From Desulfatibacillum alkenivorans DSM 16219 (lineage in GTDB: Bacteria > Desulfobacterota > Desulfobacteria > Desulfobacterales > Desulfatibacillaceae): 64,000 nucleotides of DNA. A program made the translations under genes and the position numbers. The stretch is from contig NZ_FQZU01000004.1 in NCBI RefSeq assembly GCF_900142135.1, positions 62,001 to 126,000 on the forward strand, read 5' to 3'. The notes under the pieces are model-generated. The model saw only the letters and a program-made list of their open reading frames with translations. It ran no database searches and had not been told where the DNA came from. Position 1 is the first letter of the stretch. The number at the start of each line of letters is the position of its first letter. Below, in pieces: positions 54,001-63,859 of this stretch.

Positions 54001-54219
54001 ATGACCGATCTGGTGATGCCGGAGATGAATGGCCTTGAATTGACTAAAAGACTGATGGGTTTATATCCAAATGGCAAATGCCTTTATATGTCCGGTTATA
54101 CGGCCAACATTATTGAGCGGCGCGGTGGCTTGGCGGATGGGTTGAATTTTCTCCCCAAACCATTTACACGAAAAAATCTCGCTGATAAGATTAGGGCGGT
54201 GCTGGATGCAAATGGATAG
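51097..54219 (+). CDS. Soluble multi-PAS hybrid histidine kinase (lower-GC gene)
   Basis: 1040 residues, no membrane helix. Coiled start, then five PAS/PAC units at roughly 30-145, 150-275, 280-405, 408-530 and 535-655, each ending in a 'DIT'-type strand (YNDITERKN, VTRDISARKK, IEDITGQKE, TIDITDQKQ). Kinase core: His678-His679 in AGGVAHHFNNMLGVILGHAE (most relatives have HDFNN), N-box region KLCANARDAI, G1 DNGCGM, G2 GSGTGLGLSAIYG. Receiver at the C-terminus with Asp971 (LFMTDLVMPEMNG). Codons are visibly richer in A/T than neighbours, and the gene sits between ~115 bp direct repeats: signs of acquisition. GGAG lies eight bases before ATG. No linked output gene. Confidence 0.92.
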   Translation: MCDNPSYEALKSKVAELEQQNRELRSKAARLQTLFDASSDAIFLTAPHGQVLHANPAACELFQMTERELISGGRALMYADGDAQLAQAVAERETTGKFRGILTHRKKDGSLFPAEVASVIFKDQNGDQRACTIIRDMTKWHEQRKDLQRAIEKYKTLFHAFPLGITVSNEQGRIIETNAIAEQVLGLGKDEHEGRNLDSQEWRIIRPDGSDMPPNEWASIIALNENQTVRNCEMGIVKSDNTVTWLNVTAAPLPIEGHGVVVTYNDITERKNAEAALKCSEERYRFLAENAEDVIFTLDMDLNYTYISPSVRILRGYEPSEVIGQTIDQVLTPKSLPIATQVLSEELEQKKQTDSNFRVTKNIELEMIRKDGSTVWTEVKATLLRDEKGNPSGILGVTRDISARKKAEDALRLSEERYRMLFEHSPLGVFQTDENGIIVSGNDNFVKIIGSSRDKLVGLDMFTLPDKKMVGEMQKALQGDLGFYEDVYRSVTAHKETPVKVHYAPISLTSGKIVGCVGIIEDITGQKEYENKLLVKENIIRCSSIAIATCNLEGMMTYANPVFYKWWDFKSPDECIGQHFTKFWILGEKYEDVMKALEVENIWTGEIKAKRKDGSLFDVQVSASTVFDDKGNPVAMTSSTIDITDQKQAEEERKRLQAQLIQSQKIESTGRLAGGVAHHFNNMLGVILGHAEMALDGMAPDNPLHFNVLEIFNAAQRSADITRQLLTFARKQIITPKAINLNTKVEEMLKMLRRLIGEDINLVWLPGENLGIVKVDPSQIDQLLVKLCANARDAIEGKGKITLKTDNVAFDEALCAEHIGCAPGEYILLAISDNGCGMDELTRDNLFEPFFSTKDVGSGTGLGLSAIYGIIKQNGGFITVYSELGQGTTFNIYLPRHEIITGPPQKRRNQALPAARENETILLVEDERAILNMTRQMLEQFGYKVLEASTSDEALRLAEEYTGEIHLFMTDLVMPEMNGLELTKRLMGLYPNGKCLYMSGYTANIIERRGGLADGLNFLPKPFTRKNLADKIRAVLDANG

Positions 54220-54377
54220 AGGAACTCACTCTTGTCCAAAATAAGGATTTGAAAGGCAAGTCATTATTCGAAATGATAAAGACCTTGCCCAATACAGATA
54301 TCGGAAAAAAAACGCTTCCTTGCGTACGGGCGAAAACCCAAATCCTTTTGTTGTAGAGTGGGTAGACGCCCCGCAGC

Positions 54378-54492
54378 CTGCTGCGCCGGTTTTTTGAGGC
54401 GCCTTACAGCTTGCTGTGGGAGTCTGCACTTTTTCAGGCCTCTCAGAGGGCTTGCCCAATCCGTCAAATTATTTTATTTTTACCATCTTCCC
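54378..54492 (+). repeat. Direct repeat flanking the PAS kinase gene, right copy
   Basis: Partner of 50548-50663, same orientation, with a few substitutions and a 3-base gap. The inner CGCCGG...GAGGCGCC arms around TTTTTT could form a hairpin. Confidence 0.85.
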
Positions 54493-54572
54493 ATCAGTCT
54501 TTAGGCAGCCTTTTGAGTTATTGACATTTTGGCGGATGTCCCCAAAAAAAGTCTTTCTCCCTATTAAAAGAG

Positions 54573-54586
54573 ACAGGTTGACCTGT
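54573..54586. promoter_or_regulatory. Palindrome ACAGGT-TG-ACCTGT
   Basis: A perfect 6+6 palindrome, the size of a dimeric repressor site. It lies 30 bases past the end of the STAS-like gene. The assignment is only structural. Confidence 0.3.
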
Positions 54587-54616
54587 TAGCAGATTAATCA
54601 GGGAGTCCTGTAAAAC

Positions 54617-54994
54617 TCATTTTTCTTGTTTTTCGACCAACCAGGATAACGCATCTTTTCTGGAACTGAAGCATTTTAAGTAAATGCCGCGGTTAATTCC
54701 CGTGGTCTCGAGGCTTCTTTCGTCTTGTCCCAGTGACGAGCATAGGACGGCGTATTTTATAGTTTTGAGTTTCTCGTCTGCGGCAATTTTCTCGTTGTGT
54801 TCCAGCGCGGCGACGATTGGCGGGAATCTCAGGAGCGATGAGGCATCAATGAGGACCTTTTGGATGCCGCTACTCGATAAAGCGTCAGCCACCATCTTTC
54901 TTTGCTTTGCCAGATCATTCGGCGTGACGGGCTCCGGAAGGTAGGTGACTACCAGAATGCCGATGTCTTCATTCATGTCGAGGCTGATGCCCAT
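54617..54994 (-). CDS. STAS/SpoIIAA-like small protein
   Basis: 125 residues. The pattern of strand (DIGILVVTYLPEPV), helix, strand (QKVLIDASSLL), helix, strand (IKYAVLCSS) and a closing helix 'SSRKDALSWLVEKQ' fits the SpoIIAA-like/STAS fold found beside signalling genes. There is no serine in the canonical DSSG phosphorylation position, though DASSLL is nearby. AGGAGG precedes ATG. It stands alone in the repeat-rich region; a link to the RsbW-like ATPase at 6335 is conceivable but unsupported. Confidence 0.7.
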   Translation of the reverse strand: MGISLDMNEDIGILVVTYLPEPVTPNDLAKQRKMVADALSSSGIQKVLIDASSLLRFPPIVAALEHNEKIAADEKLKTIKYAVLCSSLGQDERSLETTGINRGIYLKCFSSRKDALSWLVEKQEK

Positions 54995-55341
54995 GCCTCC
55001 TCCTGATCAACGGTAATTATCGCCGTCCCGCCATGTTGTGCATAGCATTTTAAAATCCGTGCCATAGCTCCATACGGCAAATATGCAATTGTGTATATAA
55101 ATGCCTGGAACTATGCAATAATCTTTGCAAAGCAATTTTAGTGCGGCGATGTTAGACATTGCCGGCTGCCGAAACAACACACAAGAAAGAGTCCCAATAG
55201 ACGCCAGGATAAAACATTTTGCTTTGCAATGCAAAAACAAAAGTTTTGGGGATATCCGTCAAAAAAACCTTGGGGATGATGGTAAAAAACTAAAAATTGT
55301 ATCAGATTGGGCGGCGGCAGCGCCCAAAGGGATGCGCAGTG

Positions 55342-55400
55342 CAAAAACAAGGATGCCGCTTCGCGGCGGAATTTGTTGGGTTTCGCAAGCTCAACCAGCC
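55342..55400 (+). repeat. Dispersed palindromic repeat, copy 2
   Basis: AAGGATGCCGCTTCGCGGCG then a segment with TGTTGGGTTTCGCAAGCTC; inverted partner at 50332-50393. Confidence 0.75.
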
Positions 55401-55539
55401 TACGATTTCGTCGTTGGTTAGAGATGAGGCATGCAAGGGAATGACGGACGTTTGCTTCTTTTCTCACTTGCGCGAAGCGCCATTTTAACGTTTTGATCAA
55501 ATCTTTTTGCCGCTTCGCGGCGTGCAGAAAAAGGGTTTG

Positions 55540-55674
55540 CCGCCGGAGGCTTTAAGCCCCTGCGCGAAGCGCGCTTGAAAAGTTTTAGCCCCTTTTTTTT
55601 TCAAAAAGAGGGCCGCCGGAGGCAATAGTCTACTCCGCCGGAGGCAGGCGGTTACGCCGTTCGCCGCCGGAGGC
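55540..55674 (+). repeat. Four CCGCCGGAGGC boxes
   Basis: Exact 11-base boxes at 55540-55550, 55613-55623, 55635-55645 and 55664-55674, with irregular spacing. Between the first two lies a GCGCGAAGCGCGC palindrome and a run of nine T. Likely a decayed cluster of short mobile repeats upstream of the heat-shock operon. Confidence 0.75.
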
Positions 55675-55754
55675 GGGCTGTAAAATGCGCCTGCCTTGCC
55701 CTTTAATTCCGCTCTTCATGCTGGTTACCGAATAAAAATCGAACACGCCTAACC

Positions 55755-55783
55755 TTTACGATGCCGGAACCCTGTGTTATCAT
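55755..55783 (+). promoter_or_regulatory. Promoter candidate of the hsp20-lon run
   Basis: TTTACG, 17-base spacer, TATCAT (four of six and five of six), 65 bases before the hsp20 start. I see no CIRCE element and no clear sigma32 box pair. Confidence 0.5.
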
Positions 55784-55847
55784 TGTAGGTAAGGCATTAA
55801 CACGGCGCCGGGCGCGAAACCGGCGACCCTTAACCCGGAGGTAGAAA

Positions 55848-56291
55848 ATGGATTACATAAAAATCCGTTTCGGAGGTGGTTTCGGGCAGTTGCAGTCAGA
55901 GCTGGAAGAAACGCTGAACAACTTATACAGGACCGCCAGCCCTGTGTTCTCCGGTTCTTCCCAGGGCTTCCGGCCTGCAACCGACGTATTTGAAACTCCC
56001 GATGAAATTGTTATTATGGCTGAAATGGCTGGCGTGAACAAGGATGAACTGTCAATCGAACTCGACTCGCGGGCGGTGAAAATATCCGGCAGAAGAAAGG
56101 AAATCCGGCGGGGCGCCCAGGCGCGCTTTCATTTGGCTGAAATCCCCTACGGATATTTTGAACGCACATTGTTTTTCCCCAGGCCGGTGGACCCGGAAAA
56201 GGTGACGGCCACCTACGCCGAAGGCATGCTGGAAATCCGTGTGGCCAAGGCGAAAACATTGTCGCCCCAGAGAGTTCAAATTCAAGATTAA
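55848..56291 (+). CDS. Hsp20 / alpha-crystallin small heat-shock protein
   Basis: 147 residues. The alpha-crystallin domain runs from ~44 to ~138: ATDVFETPDEIVIMAEMAGV, then YFERTLFFPRPVDPEKVTAT and the family signature EGMLEIRVAK. It holds unfolding proteins in an ATP-independent way. CGGAGG precedes ATG. It is placed 20 bases upstream of lon, so holdase and protease are co-expressed. Confidence 0.95.
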   Translation: MDYIKIRFGGGFGQLQSELEETLNNLYRTASPVFSGSSQGFRPATDVFETPDEIVIMAEMAGVNKDELSIELDSRAVKISGRRKEIRRGAQARFHLAEIPYGYFERTLFFPRPVDPEKVTATYAEGMLEIRVAKAKTLSPQRVQIQD

Positions 56292-56311
56292 GGAATAATC
56301 AGGGTGAAAAC

Positions 56312-58669
<2,358 letters not shown>

Positions 58670-58683
58670 TCCTTGCAGCCGCC

Positions 58684-59400
58684 ATGGGCGTTTTGATTGT
58701 TTTCTGCTTGGCGGCGATTCCGGCTTGCGTCAAGGAGCCGCCGCCGCCCAAGCAGCAGATAAAGACCTCCGCGCCCACGTCCAGGCCCTATAAAATCCAG
58801 GGCAAATGGTACCATCCCATTCCCGACGCCAGGGGGTTCACCCAAACAGGAAAAGCCTCCTGGTACGGGAAGGATTTTCACGGCAAGAAAACCGCCAACG
58901 GCGAAACCTACAACATGCACGCCATGACAGCCGCCCACAAAACCCTTCCCCTGGGCACGTGGGTGCGCGTCTATAATCTCACCAACGGAAAAACCTGCGA
59001 CGTGCGCGTCAACGACCGGGGCCCCTTTGTAAGAGGCCGCATCATCGACCTGTCCTACTCCGCGGCCAAGGAAATCGGTCTGGTGGGTCCGGGCGTGGCT
59101 AAAGTGCGCATCAAAGCCCTGGCGCCTCCGGCCGGAGCGGTCCAGGGAGACCGGAACGTCTACTATAAAGGCAACTTTACAATTCAGATAGGGGCTTTTA
59201 AAGATAGGACCAACGCCGAAAATCTGGTAAACAAATTGTCGGTCAAATACAATAACGCCCATATGGTCCAGGCAATGGTCGGAAACGACCGGTACTACAG
59301 GGTCCGGGTGGGACAATGCTCCACCCTGGAGCAGGCCGCCCAGTTTCAGTCCGTCATGAGGTCCAGGGGATATAAAAACGCCTTTGTGGTTGCTGAATAA
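58684..59400 (+). CDS. rlpA: RlpA-type septal lipoprotein (DPBB and SPOR domains)
   Basis: 238 residues from this ATG. Lipobox LAAIPAC with Cys15; double-psi beta-barrel ~50-140 ([40 protein letters not shown]); SPOR domain in the last ~75 residues ([20 protein letters not shown]). RlpA proteins bind or cleave naked glycan strands at the division site. Oddity: from this ATG the signal has no positive charge. The frame continues upstream as GRLILAAAM, so the real start probably overlaps the end of lon, but no standard start codon is near. Confidence 0.88.
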   Translation: MGVLIVFCLAAIPACVKEPPPPKQQIKTSAPTSRPYKIQGKWYHPIPDARGFTQTGKASWYGKDFHGKKTANGETYNMHAMTAAHKTLPLGTWVRVYNLTNGKTCDVRVNDRGPFVRGRIIDLSYSAAKEIGLVGPGVAKVRIKALAPPAGAVQGDRNVYYKGNFTIQIGAFKDRTNAENLVNKLSVKYNNAHMVQAMVGNDRYYRVRVGQCSTLEQAAQFQSVMRSRGYKNAFVVAE

Positions 59401-59407
59401 AGGTATT

Positions 59408-60001
59408 ATGAAAAATTTGCACAGCGGGAAGTTTGTTTTTCTGGATCGGGACGGGGTGATCAACCGGGACTCGTCCCATTATATCAAGAACTGGTCGGAG
59501 TTCCATTTTCTGCCCGGCAGCCTTAAGGCCCTGGCCTTACTGAAGGAAAACGGATATCATGTGGTGGTCGTCACCAATCAGTCCATCATAGGACGGAAAA
59601 TGGTTGAGCCCCATGTTTTGCAGGACACCCATGACAATATGCGCCGGGTTGCGGCGGAAAACGGCGGCGAAATCCGCGAAATTTTTTTCTGCCCCCATAC
59701 GCCGGACGATCATTGCGATTGCCGGAAGCCCAAGCCGGGGCTGTTGCACCAGGCCAGGGACGCTTTCGGCCTGGACCTGTCCAACCACGCCATGATCGGC
59801 GACAGCGCCAAAGACGTTCTGGCCGCCAGGGCCGCCGGGTGCGGCCTGGCCCTTTTGGTGGGCACGGGGAACGGCGAAGCCGCCCTGGAGGATTTGCGCC
59901 GTAAGGGCGTGGAGCCCGATTATGCGGCTCATGACCTGCTCGATGCGGTGAAATGGCTCCTTGCCCGGGATAAGGAAGCCTTCGGAGGCCTTCATGCCTG
60001 A
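59408..60001 (+). CDS. gmhB: D-glycero-D-manno-heptose 1,7-bisphosphate 7-phosphatase-like (GmhB)
   Basis: 197 residues, HAD superfamily. Asp13-x-Asp15 in VFLDRDGVINRD, Thr in VVVTNQS, zinc-loop residues CPHTPDDHCDCRKP typical of GmhB, and IGDSAKDVLAA near the end. It removes the 7-phosphate on the way to ADP-heptose for LPS core; related histidinol-phosphatase domains share these motifs. AAGG lies just before ATG 59408. The gene overlaps recD2 by eight bases. Confidence 0.9.
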   Translation: MKNLHSGKFVFLDRDGVINRDSSHYIKNWSEFHFLPGSLKALALLKENGYHVVVVTNQSIIGRKMVEPHVLQDTHDNMRRVAAENGGEIREIFFCPHTPDDHCDCRKPKPGLLHQARDAFGLDLSNHAMIGDSAKDVLAARAAGCGLALLVGTGNGEAALEDLRRKGVEPDYAAHDLLDAVKWLLARDKEAFGGLHA

Positions 60002-62183
60002 GATCCAAGGCAAAGTGCAGGGCATCACCTTTTTTAACGAACGCAACATGTACACCATCGCCAGGGTGGACACGGACAATGGCCTGAAAACCCTGGTGGG
60101 CGGCATGGGGCGTTTGGCCGTGGGGGAGACCATCAAGGCCCGGGGCGAGTGGGACGTCCACCCACGCTTCGGCGAGCAATTCAAGGTGGACGCCTTTGAA
60201 ATCCTCCTGCCCTCCACCACCGAGGGGGTGCGCAATTACCTGGCTTCCGGCATGATCCGGGGCGTGGGGCCGGCCATGGCCGACCGCATCATCGATCATT
60301 TCGGGGAAAAGGCCCTGGAAATCCTGGACGAATCCCCGAAAAGGCTTTCCGAAGTCAAAGGCATCGGCAAAAAAAAACTCAAGGGAATCATCGCCGACTG
60401 GCAGGATAAGCGCACCCAGCGCAACGTCCTCATGTTTCTGGCCAGCTTTGGAATAGGCACAGCCTACGGGGTGCGCATATTCCAGACCTACGGCCAGGAA
60501 ACCGGCGCAATTATCAAGGACAATCCGTATAAACTGGCCGAAGACGTGGCCGGCATAGGCTTTTCCACGGCCGACGGCATCGCCCGGAAAATGGGCATCC
60601 CGGCGGACTCGCCCAAACGCCTGGAGGCGGGGGTCCTTCACGCCCTGGGCCGGGCTTCCAACAACGGCCATTTTTATTTGCCCCGGGAGGAGTTGATCCA
60701 CGAGGCGGCTTCCTTGCTGGATCAGAACCCTTCGGACGTGGATAACGTCCTCAGCGGCATGTGGCAGACGGGCAAGGTGATTTTCGATAAAATCACGGAG
60801 GATCCGGAAAACCCGCTTGATATCGTTTACCTGACCGCCTATTACGCCGCGGAAGTCGGGCTGGCCCGCCGCATCCAGGCCTTCTTGACCGTGCCTTTGA
60901 ACCTGAAAAAAATCAAGGCCGAGGAAGCCCTGGAACGGGTGCACCAGCGCTTCGCCATTCGTTTGTCCGAAGAGCAGCTGGACGTGCTGGAAAAAATTTT
61001 CGGCTCCCGGATTTCCGTGATCACGGGCGGGCCGGGTACGGGAAAGACCACCCTGGTCCGGTCGGTCCAACTGTTGTTTTCCGCCATGGGAAAAAGCGTG
61101 CTCCAGGTCGCTCCCACGGGACGGGCTGCCAAACGTCTTGCGGAGGTCACCTCGCGGGACGCCTCCACCATTCACAGGGCCCTGGCTTACGACTTTAAAA
61201 CCGGCAAGTTCTTCCGCAACGAGGAAGAGCCCCTGGACGCAGACGTGATCATCGTGGACGAAGCCTCCATGGTGGACGCCTTTTTGATGTATCACCTGAT
61301 CAAGGCCATCCCCATGAACGCCGTGCTCATCCTGGTGGGCGACGTTTCCCAGCTTCCCCCCGTGGGGCCGGGCAATGCATTGCGGGATATCATCGAGTCG
61401 GGCCGGGTTCCGGTTTTTCACTTGACCAAAATTTTCCGGCAGGCCGCCCAAAGCCTGATTATCCGCAACGCCCACAGGGTTAATGCGGGGGAGGACCTGG
61501 TCACGGTCCGCGACCAGAGCAAGGAAGACCCGGATTTCTATTTCCTGTCCGAAAACGACCAGGAGAGGATGGTGTCCCTGGTGCTGACCATGTGCCGGGA
61601 GCGCATCCCCAACCGGTTCGGGTTCGACCCCATGACCCAGATTCAGGTGCTGACGCCCATGCACAAAGGGCCTGCGGGAACCATCAACCTGAACCGGCAG
61701 TTGCAAAAGGTTTTGAATCCCGGGGTGGACTTGCTTATCAAGGGAGAGCAGTCGTTTCGCCCCGGCGACAAAGTCATGCAGATCAAGAATAATTACTCCA
61801 AGGAGGTCTTCAATGGCGATATTGGGACGATCGCCAAAGTGAATCCATCCTCCAAAAGCGTGGTGGTGGAGTTCGACGCCGGCCCGGTCCCCTATACTTT
61901 CAGCGAAATGGAGGAACTGGTCCTGGCCTACGCCGTTACCATCCACAAGTCCCAGGGATCGGAATATCCGGCGGTGATCATGCTGCTTTCCACGGCCCAT
62001 TACGCCTTGTTGCAGCGCAATCTGGTTTACACCGGAATCACCCGGGCCAAACGCCTTATGGTGCTGGTGGGCAGCCAAAAGGCCGTGTCCCTGGCCGTGG
62101 GAAACGACACGCCGTCCCGGCGCGCCACCCGGCTGGCTCACAGGCTGCGCCAAACCTCCCCGTCCCTGGTGGATGACCAATAG
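59994..62183 (+). CDS. recD2: RecD2-type ATP-dependent DNA helicase
   Basis: 729 residues. OB-like/N-terminal domain (~1-95), helix-hairpin-helix repeats (IRGVGPAMADRII; VKGIGKKKLKGI; DVAGIGFSTADGIA), helicase motif I GGPGTGKTT, motif II IVDEASMVD, and UvrD-like C-terminus ending in YAVTIHKSQGSEYPAVI and YTGITRAK. The N-terminal HhH region separates RecD2 from RecBCD RecD. 5'-3' helicase in repair and mismatch tolerance. GGAGG precedes ATG 59994, inside the end of gmhB. Confidence 0.94.
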   Translation: MPEIQGKVQGITFFNERNMYTIARVDTDNGLKTLVGGMGRLAVGETIKARGEWDVHPRFGEQFKVDAFEILLPSTTEGVRNYLASGMIRGVGPAMADRIIDHFGEKALEILDESPKRLSEVKGIGKKKLKGIIADWQDKRTQRNVLMFLASFGIGTAYGVRIFQTYGQETGAIIKDNPYKLAEDVAGIGFSTADGIARKMGIPADSPKRLEAGVLHALGRASNNGHFYLPREELIHEAASLLDQNPSDVDNVLSGMWQTGKVIFDKITEDPENPLDIVYLTAYYAAEVGLARRIQAFLTVPLNLKKIKAEEALERVHQRFAIRLSEEQLDVLEKIFGSRISVITGGPGTGKTTLVRSVQLLFSAMGKSVLQVAPTGRAAKRLAEVTSRDASTIHRALAYDFKTGKFFRNEEEPLDADVIIVDEASMVDAFLMYHLIKAIPMNAVLILVGDVSQLPPVGPGNALRDIIESGRVPVFHLTKIFRQAAQSLIIRNAHRVNAGEDLVTVRDQSKEDPDFYFLSENDQERMVSLVLTMCRERIPNRFGFDPMTQIQVLTPMHKGPAGTINLNRQLQKVLNPGVDLLIKGEQSFRPGDKVMQIKNNYSKEVFNGDIGTIAKVNPSSKSVVVEFDAGPVPYTFSEMEELVLAYAVTIHKSQGSEYPAVIMLLSTAHYALLQRNLVYTGITRAKRLMVLVGSQKAVSLAVGNDTPSRRATRLAHRLRQTSPSLVDDQ

Positions 62184-62191
62184 AGGCTCCA

Positions 62192-62938
62192 ATGATCAAG
62201 CCGTCCGCATATTTTTATCCCATTCTGCTGCTGATCGCGCTGCTGTGCTTTCCGGCCCTTCTTTGCGCGGAATTCTACAGATACAAAGACGATTCCGGAA
62301 AGACCTGTTATGTGGACGACATCGCAAAAGTTCCTCCCGAATACAGGGACCAGATAAAAAGCTACACCGAAGAGTCGGACCACATGACTCCCGCCGAAAA
62401 AGCGGCCCTGGAAGCCAGGAGGGAGCGGGAGCGGGCCTATCGCCAAATGCGCCGGGAGCAGCTATTGGAGGCCCAGCGCGAACGGCAAAAAATGCAGCAG
62501 TTGCAGAACAAGGCGGACGCGGCAACCGCCAATGACGTCAGGGGTTCGCACGGATACACGGCCGTGACCATCGCCAACAACCAGGTGGTGGTGCCGGTTC
62601 AGTTCCGTTTTAAGGGCAAGACCGTAACCGCATCCATGCTGTTGGACACCGGCGCCAACAGGACTTTGATCAACAAAGACGTGGGCGAGCGGTTGGGTTT
62701 GAAGCCGGAGGACGGGGGCATGACAGGCATCCAGGTTGTGGGGGGAGGGCTGCTGCCTGCCATGGACATACCCGTGGATGAAATCAGGGTGGGCCCCAAT
62801 AAAAGAAAAAACATGAACGTCCTTGTGCTGGAAAGAAGGGCCGCCGGCGGCCACGACGGCTTGTTGGGCATGGATTTTCTCATGGGCTACAAGTTTCATG
62901 TGGACTACGACAAGCAGCGCCTTGTCTGGTCCCGCTAA
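62192..62938 (+). CDS. Retropepsin-like aspartic protease with DUF4124 N-terminus
   Basis: 248 residues. Signal peptide (PILLLIALLCFPALLCA), a DUF4124-like strand pair (FYRYKDDSGKTCYVDDIAKV), a charged coiled coil (~65-105), then a clan AA aspartic protease domain from ~118 with Asp152 (MLLDTGANRTLI) and the second signature GLLGMDFLMGYKF. One domain per chain, so it must dimerise to be active. Periplasmic; natural substrate unknown. Eight bases after recD2, and thus probably in the same transcript. Confidence 0.87.
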   Translation: MIKPSAYFYPILLLIALLCFPALLCAEFYRYKDDSGKTCYVDDIAKVPPEYRDQIKSYTEESDHMTPAEKAALEARRERERAYRQMRREQLLEAQRERQKMQQLQNKADAATANDVRGSHGYTAVTIANNQVVVPVQFRFKGKTVTASMLLDTGANRTLINKDVGERLGLKPEDGGMTGIQVVGGGLLPAMDIPVDEIRVGPNKRKNMNVLVLERRAAGGHDGLLGMDFLMGYKFHVDYDKQRLVWSR

Positions 62939-62954
62939 AAATGGGGGAAAGTTG

Positions 62955-63689
62955 ATGGTAAAAAGCGAGTGGAAGCCTGAAGAGGAAATCAGGCTGGCCT
63001 TGGAGGGAAAGGATCGCATCGCCGTCATCTCCTGCGCCGTTTGCGCCAACCTGAGCGGCACGGGCGGTTATCAGGGGCTGAAAAAAATGCGCCGCCTGGC
63101 GAAAAAATGGGGCAAAAAGGTTGTTGTCTCCCAATGCGTTGTGGCCTGCTGCTCCCAGGAAATCATGGGCCAGACCAAAAAAGTGCACCTGGACCCCGTC
63201 GCCGCCAAATGCGACGCCCTGGTCATGCTCTCCTGCTCCGGCGGCGTTAAATCCGCATTCATTACAGATCCCGGCATGCCCATTGTCGCGGCCCTGGACT
63301 CCATGGGAAGCGCTGTGGTCACGCGGAAAGAAAGCATTATTGCGGAAAGCCTGTGCACCGGCTGCGGCCAGTGCGTCCTCACTTACACCGGCGGCGTCTG
63401 CCCGATAGCCAAGTGCCCGGCCAAGCGCCAATATTCCCCCTGCCCCAAACAGCCCCGGGAGGGCGATCAGTGCGCCTTGGACCCCGCTCGCAAATGCGTG
63501 TGGAAGGAAATTGAAAAGCGTGGAGACCTCCAGGCCCTCCAGGCCCTGGAAGCAAGGCATAAAAACAGCGGCGAACCCCGCCTCGCCGCTGAAATTCCTC
63601 AGGAGTTCCCCGGCCTGGGCAAGGCCCTGGCCGGATGGGCCATGGCCAAAAGCGGCCGCTTCGCCCGGATAATCAGTTCGATTTTGTAA
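62955..63689 (+). CDS. metV: Methylenetetrahydrofolate reductase C-terminal domain protein (MetV-like)
   Basis: 244 residues. PF12225-type cysteine-rich protein: CAVCANL near residue 27, VVACCSQEIMG, CTGCGQCVLTYTGGVCPIAKCP, and further Cys at the end. In acetogens and sulfate reducers MetV is the small partner of MetF in the methyl branch of the Wood-Ljungdahl pathway; the cysteine pattern can hold a [4Fe-4S] cluster or zinc. GGGGAAAG precedes ATG 62955. No metF is within the window; it may lie downstream or elsewhere. Last gene of the plus-strand run. Confidence 0.88.
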   Translation: MVKSEWKPEEEIRLALEGKDRIAVISCAVCANLSGTGGYQGLKKMRRLAKKWGKKVVVSQCVVACCSQEIMGQTKKVHLDPVAAKCDALVMLSCSGGVKSAFITDPGMPIVAALDSMGSAVVTRKESIIAESLCTGCGQCVLTYTGGVCPIAKCPAKRQYSPCPKQPREGDQCALDPARKCVWKEIEKRGDLQALQALEARHKNSGEPRLAAEIPQEFPGLGKALAGWAMAKSGRFARIISSIL

Positions 63690-63745
63690 TCCTGAGCCAA
63701 ATGTGCTTTAGAGATTGCTCCCTTCCTCCGCCAAGATTGCAGGAA

Positions 63746-63770
63746 CACTGGGTCCCCGTTTCCGGGAGTG
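63746..63770 (-). repeat. Short REP-like element
   Basis: Minus strand CACTCCCGGAAACGGGGACC then CAGTG; a third member of the class at 17519-17546 and 50398-50432. Confidence 0.5.
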
Positions 63771-63772
63771 CA

Positions 63773-63859
63773 GAGTTAGGGGGACACGATCCTTATCTCA
63801 TCGGAGTCCTTGCTGATTAGGTTCACTATACCCGAGATAAGGTCATGTCCCCCAAACTC
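63773..63859. repeat. Long imperfect inverted repeat (REP/IS200-related type)
   Basis: Arms of about 27 bases: GAGTTAGGGGGACACGATCC then TTATCTC at 63773-63799, and its near-complement at 63834-63859, around a 34-base loop. Only about three differences separate the arms. GGGGGACACGAT-type termini are familiar from elements linked with REP-associated IS200-like transposases (from memory, not checked). No transposase is within the window. Confidence 0.6.

Larger units (their letters stand above)
54220..54616. other. Intergenic region with right-hand repeat
   Basis: Contains the right copy of the direct repeat (54378-54492) and a small palindrome at 54573-54586. No gene is supported. Confidence 0.5.
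54995..55847. other. Repeat-rich intergenic region
   Basis: 853 bases with no supported gene. The left part (54995-55330) is AT-rich and unremarkable. 55342-55400 holds an inverted copy of the 50332 repeat, 55490-55680 is dense in small palindromes (GCCGCTTCGCGGC, GCGCGAAGCGCGC) and CCGCCGGAGGC boxes, and the end holds the hsp20 promoter. Confidence 0.6.

Noticed and set aside
50548-54492. Phage or integrative-element att sites for the direct repeats around the PAS kinase
   Set aside because: No integrase, no tRNA at either end, and the repeats are too long and diverged for typical att cores.
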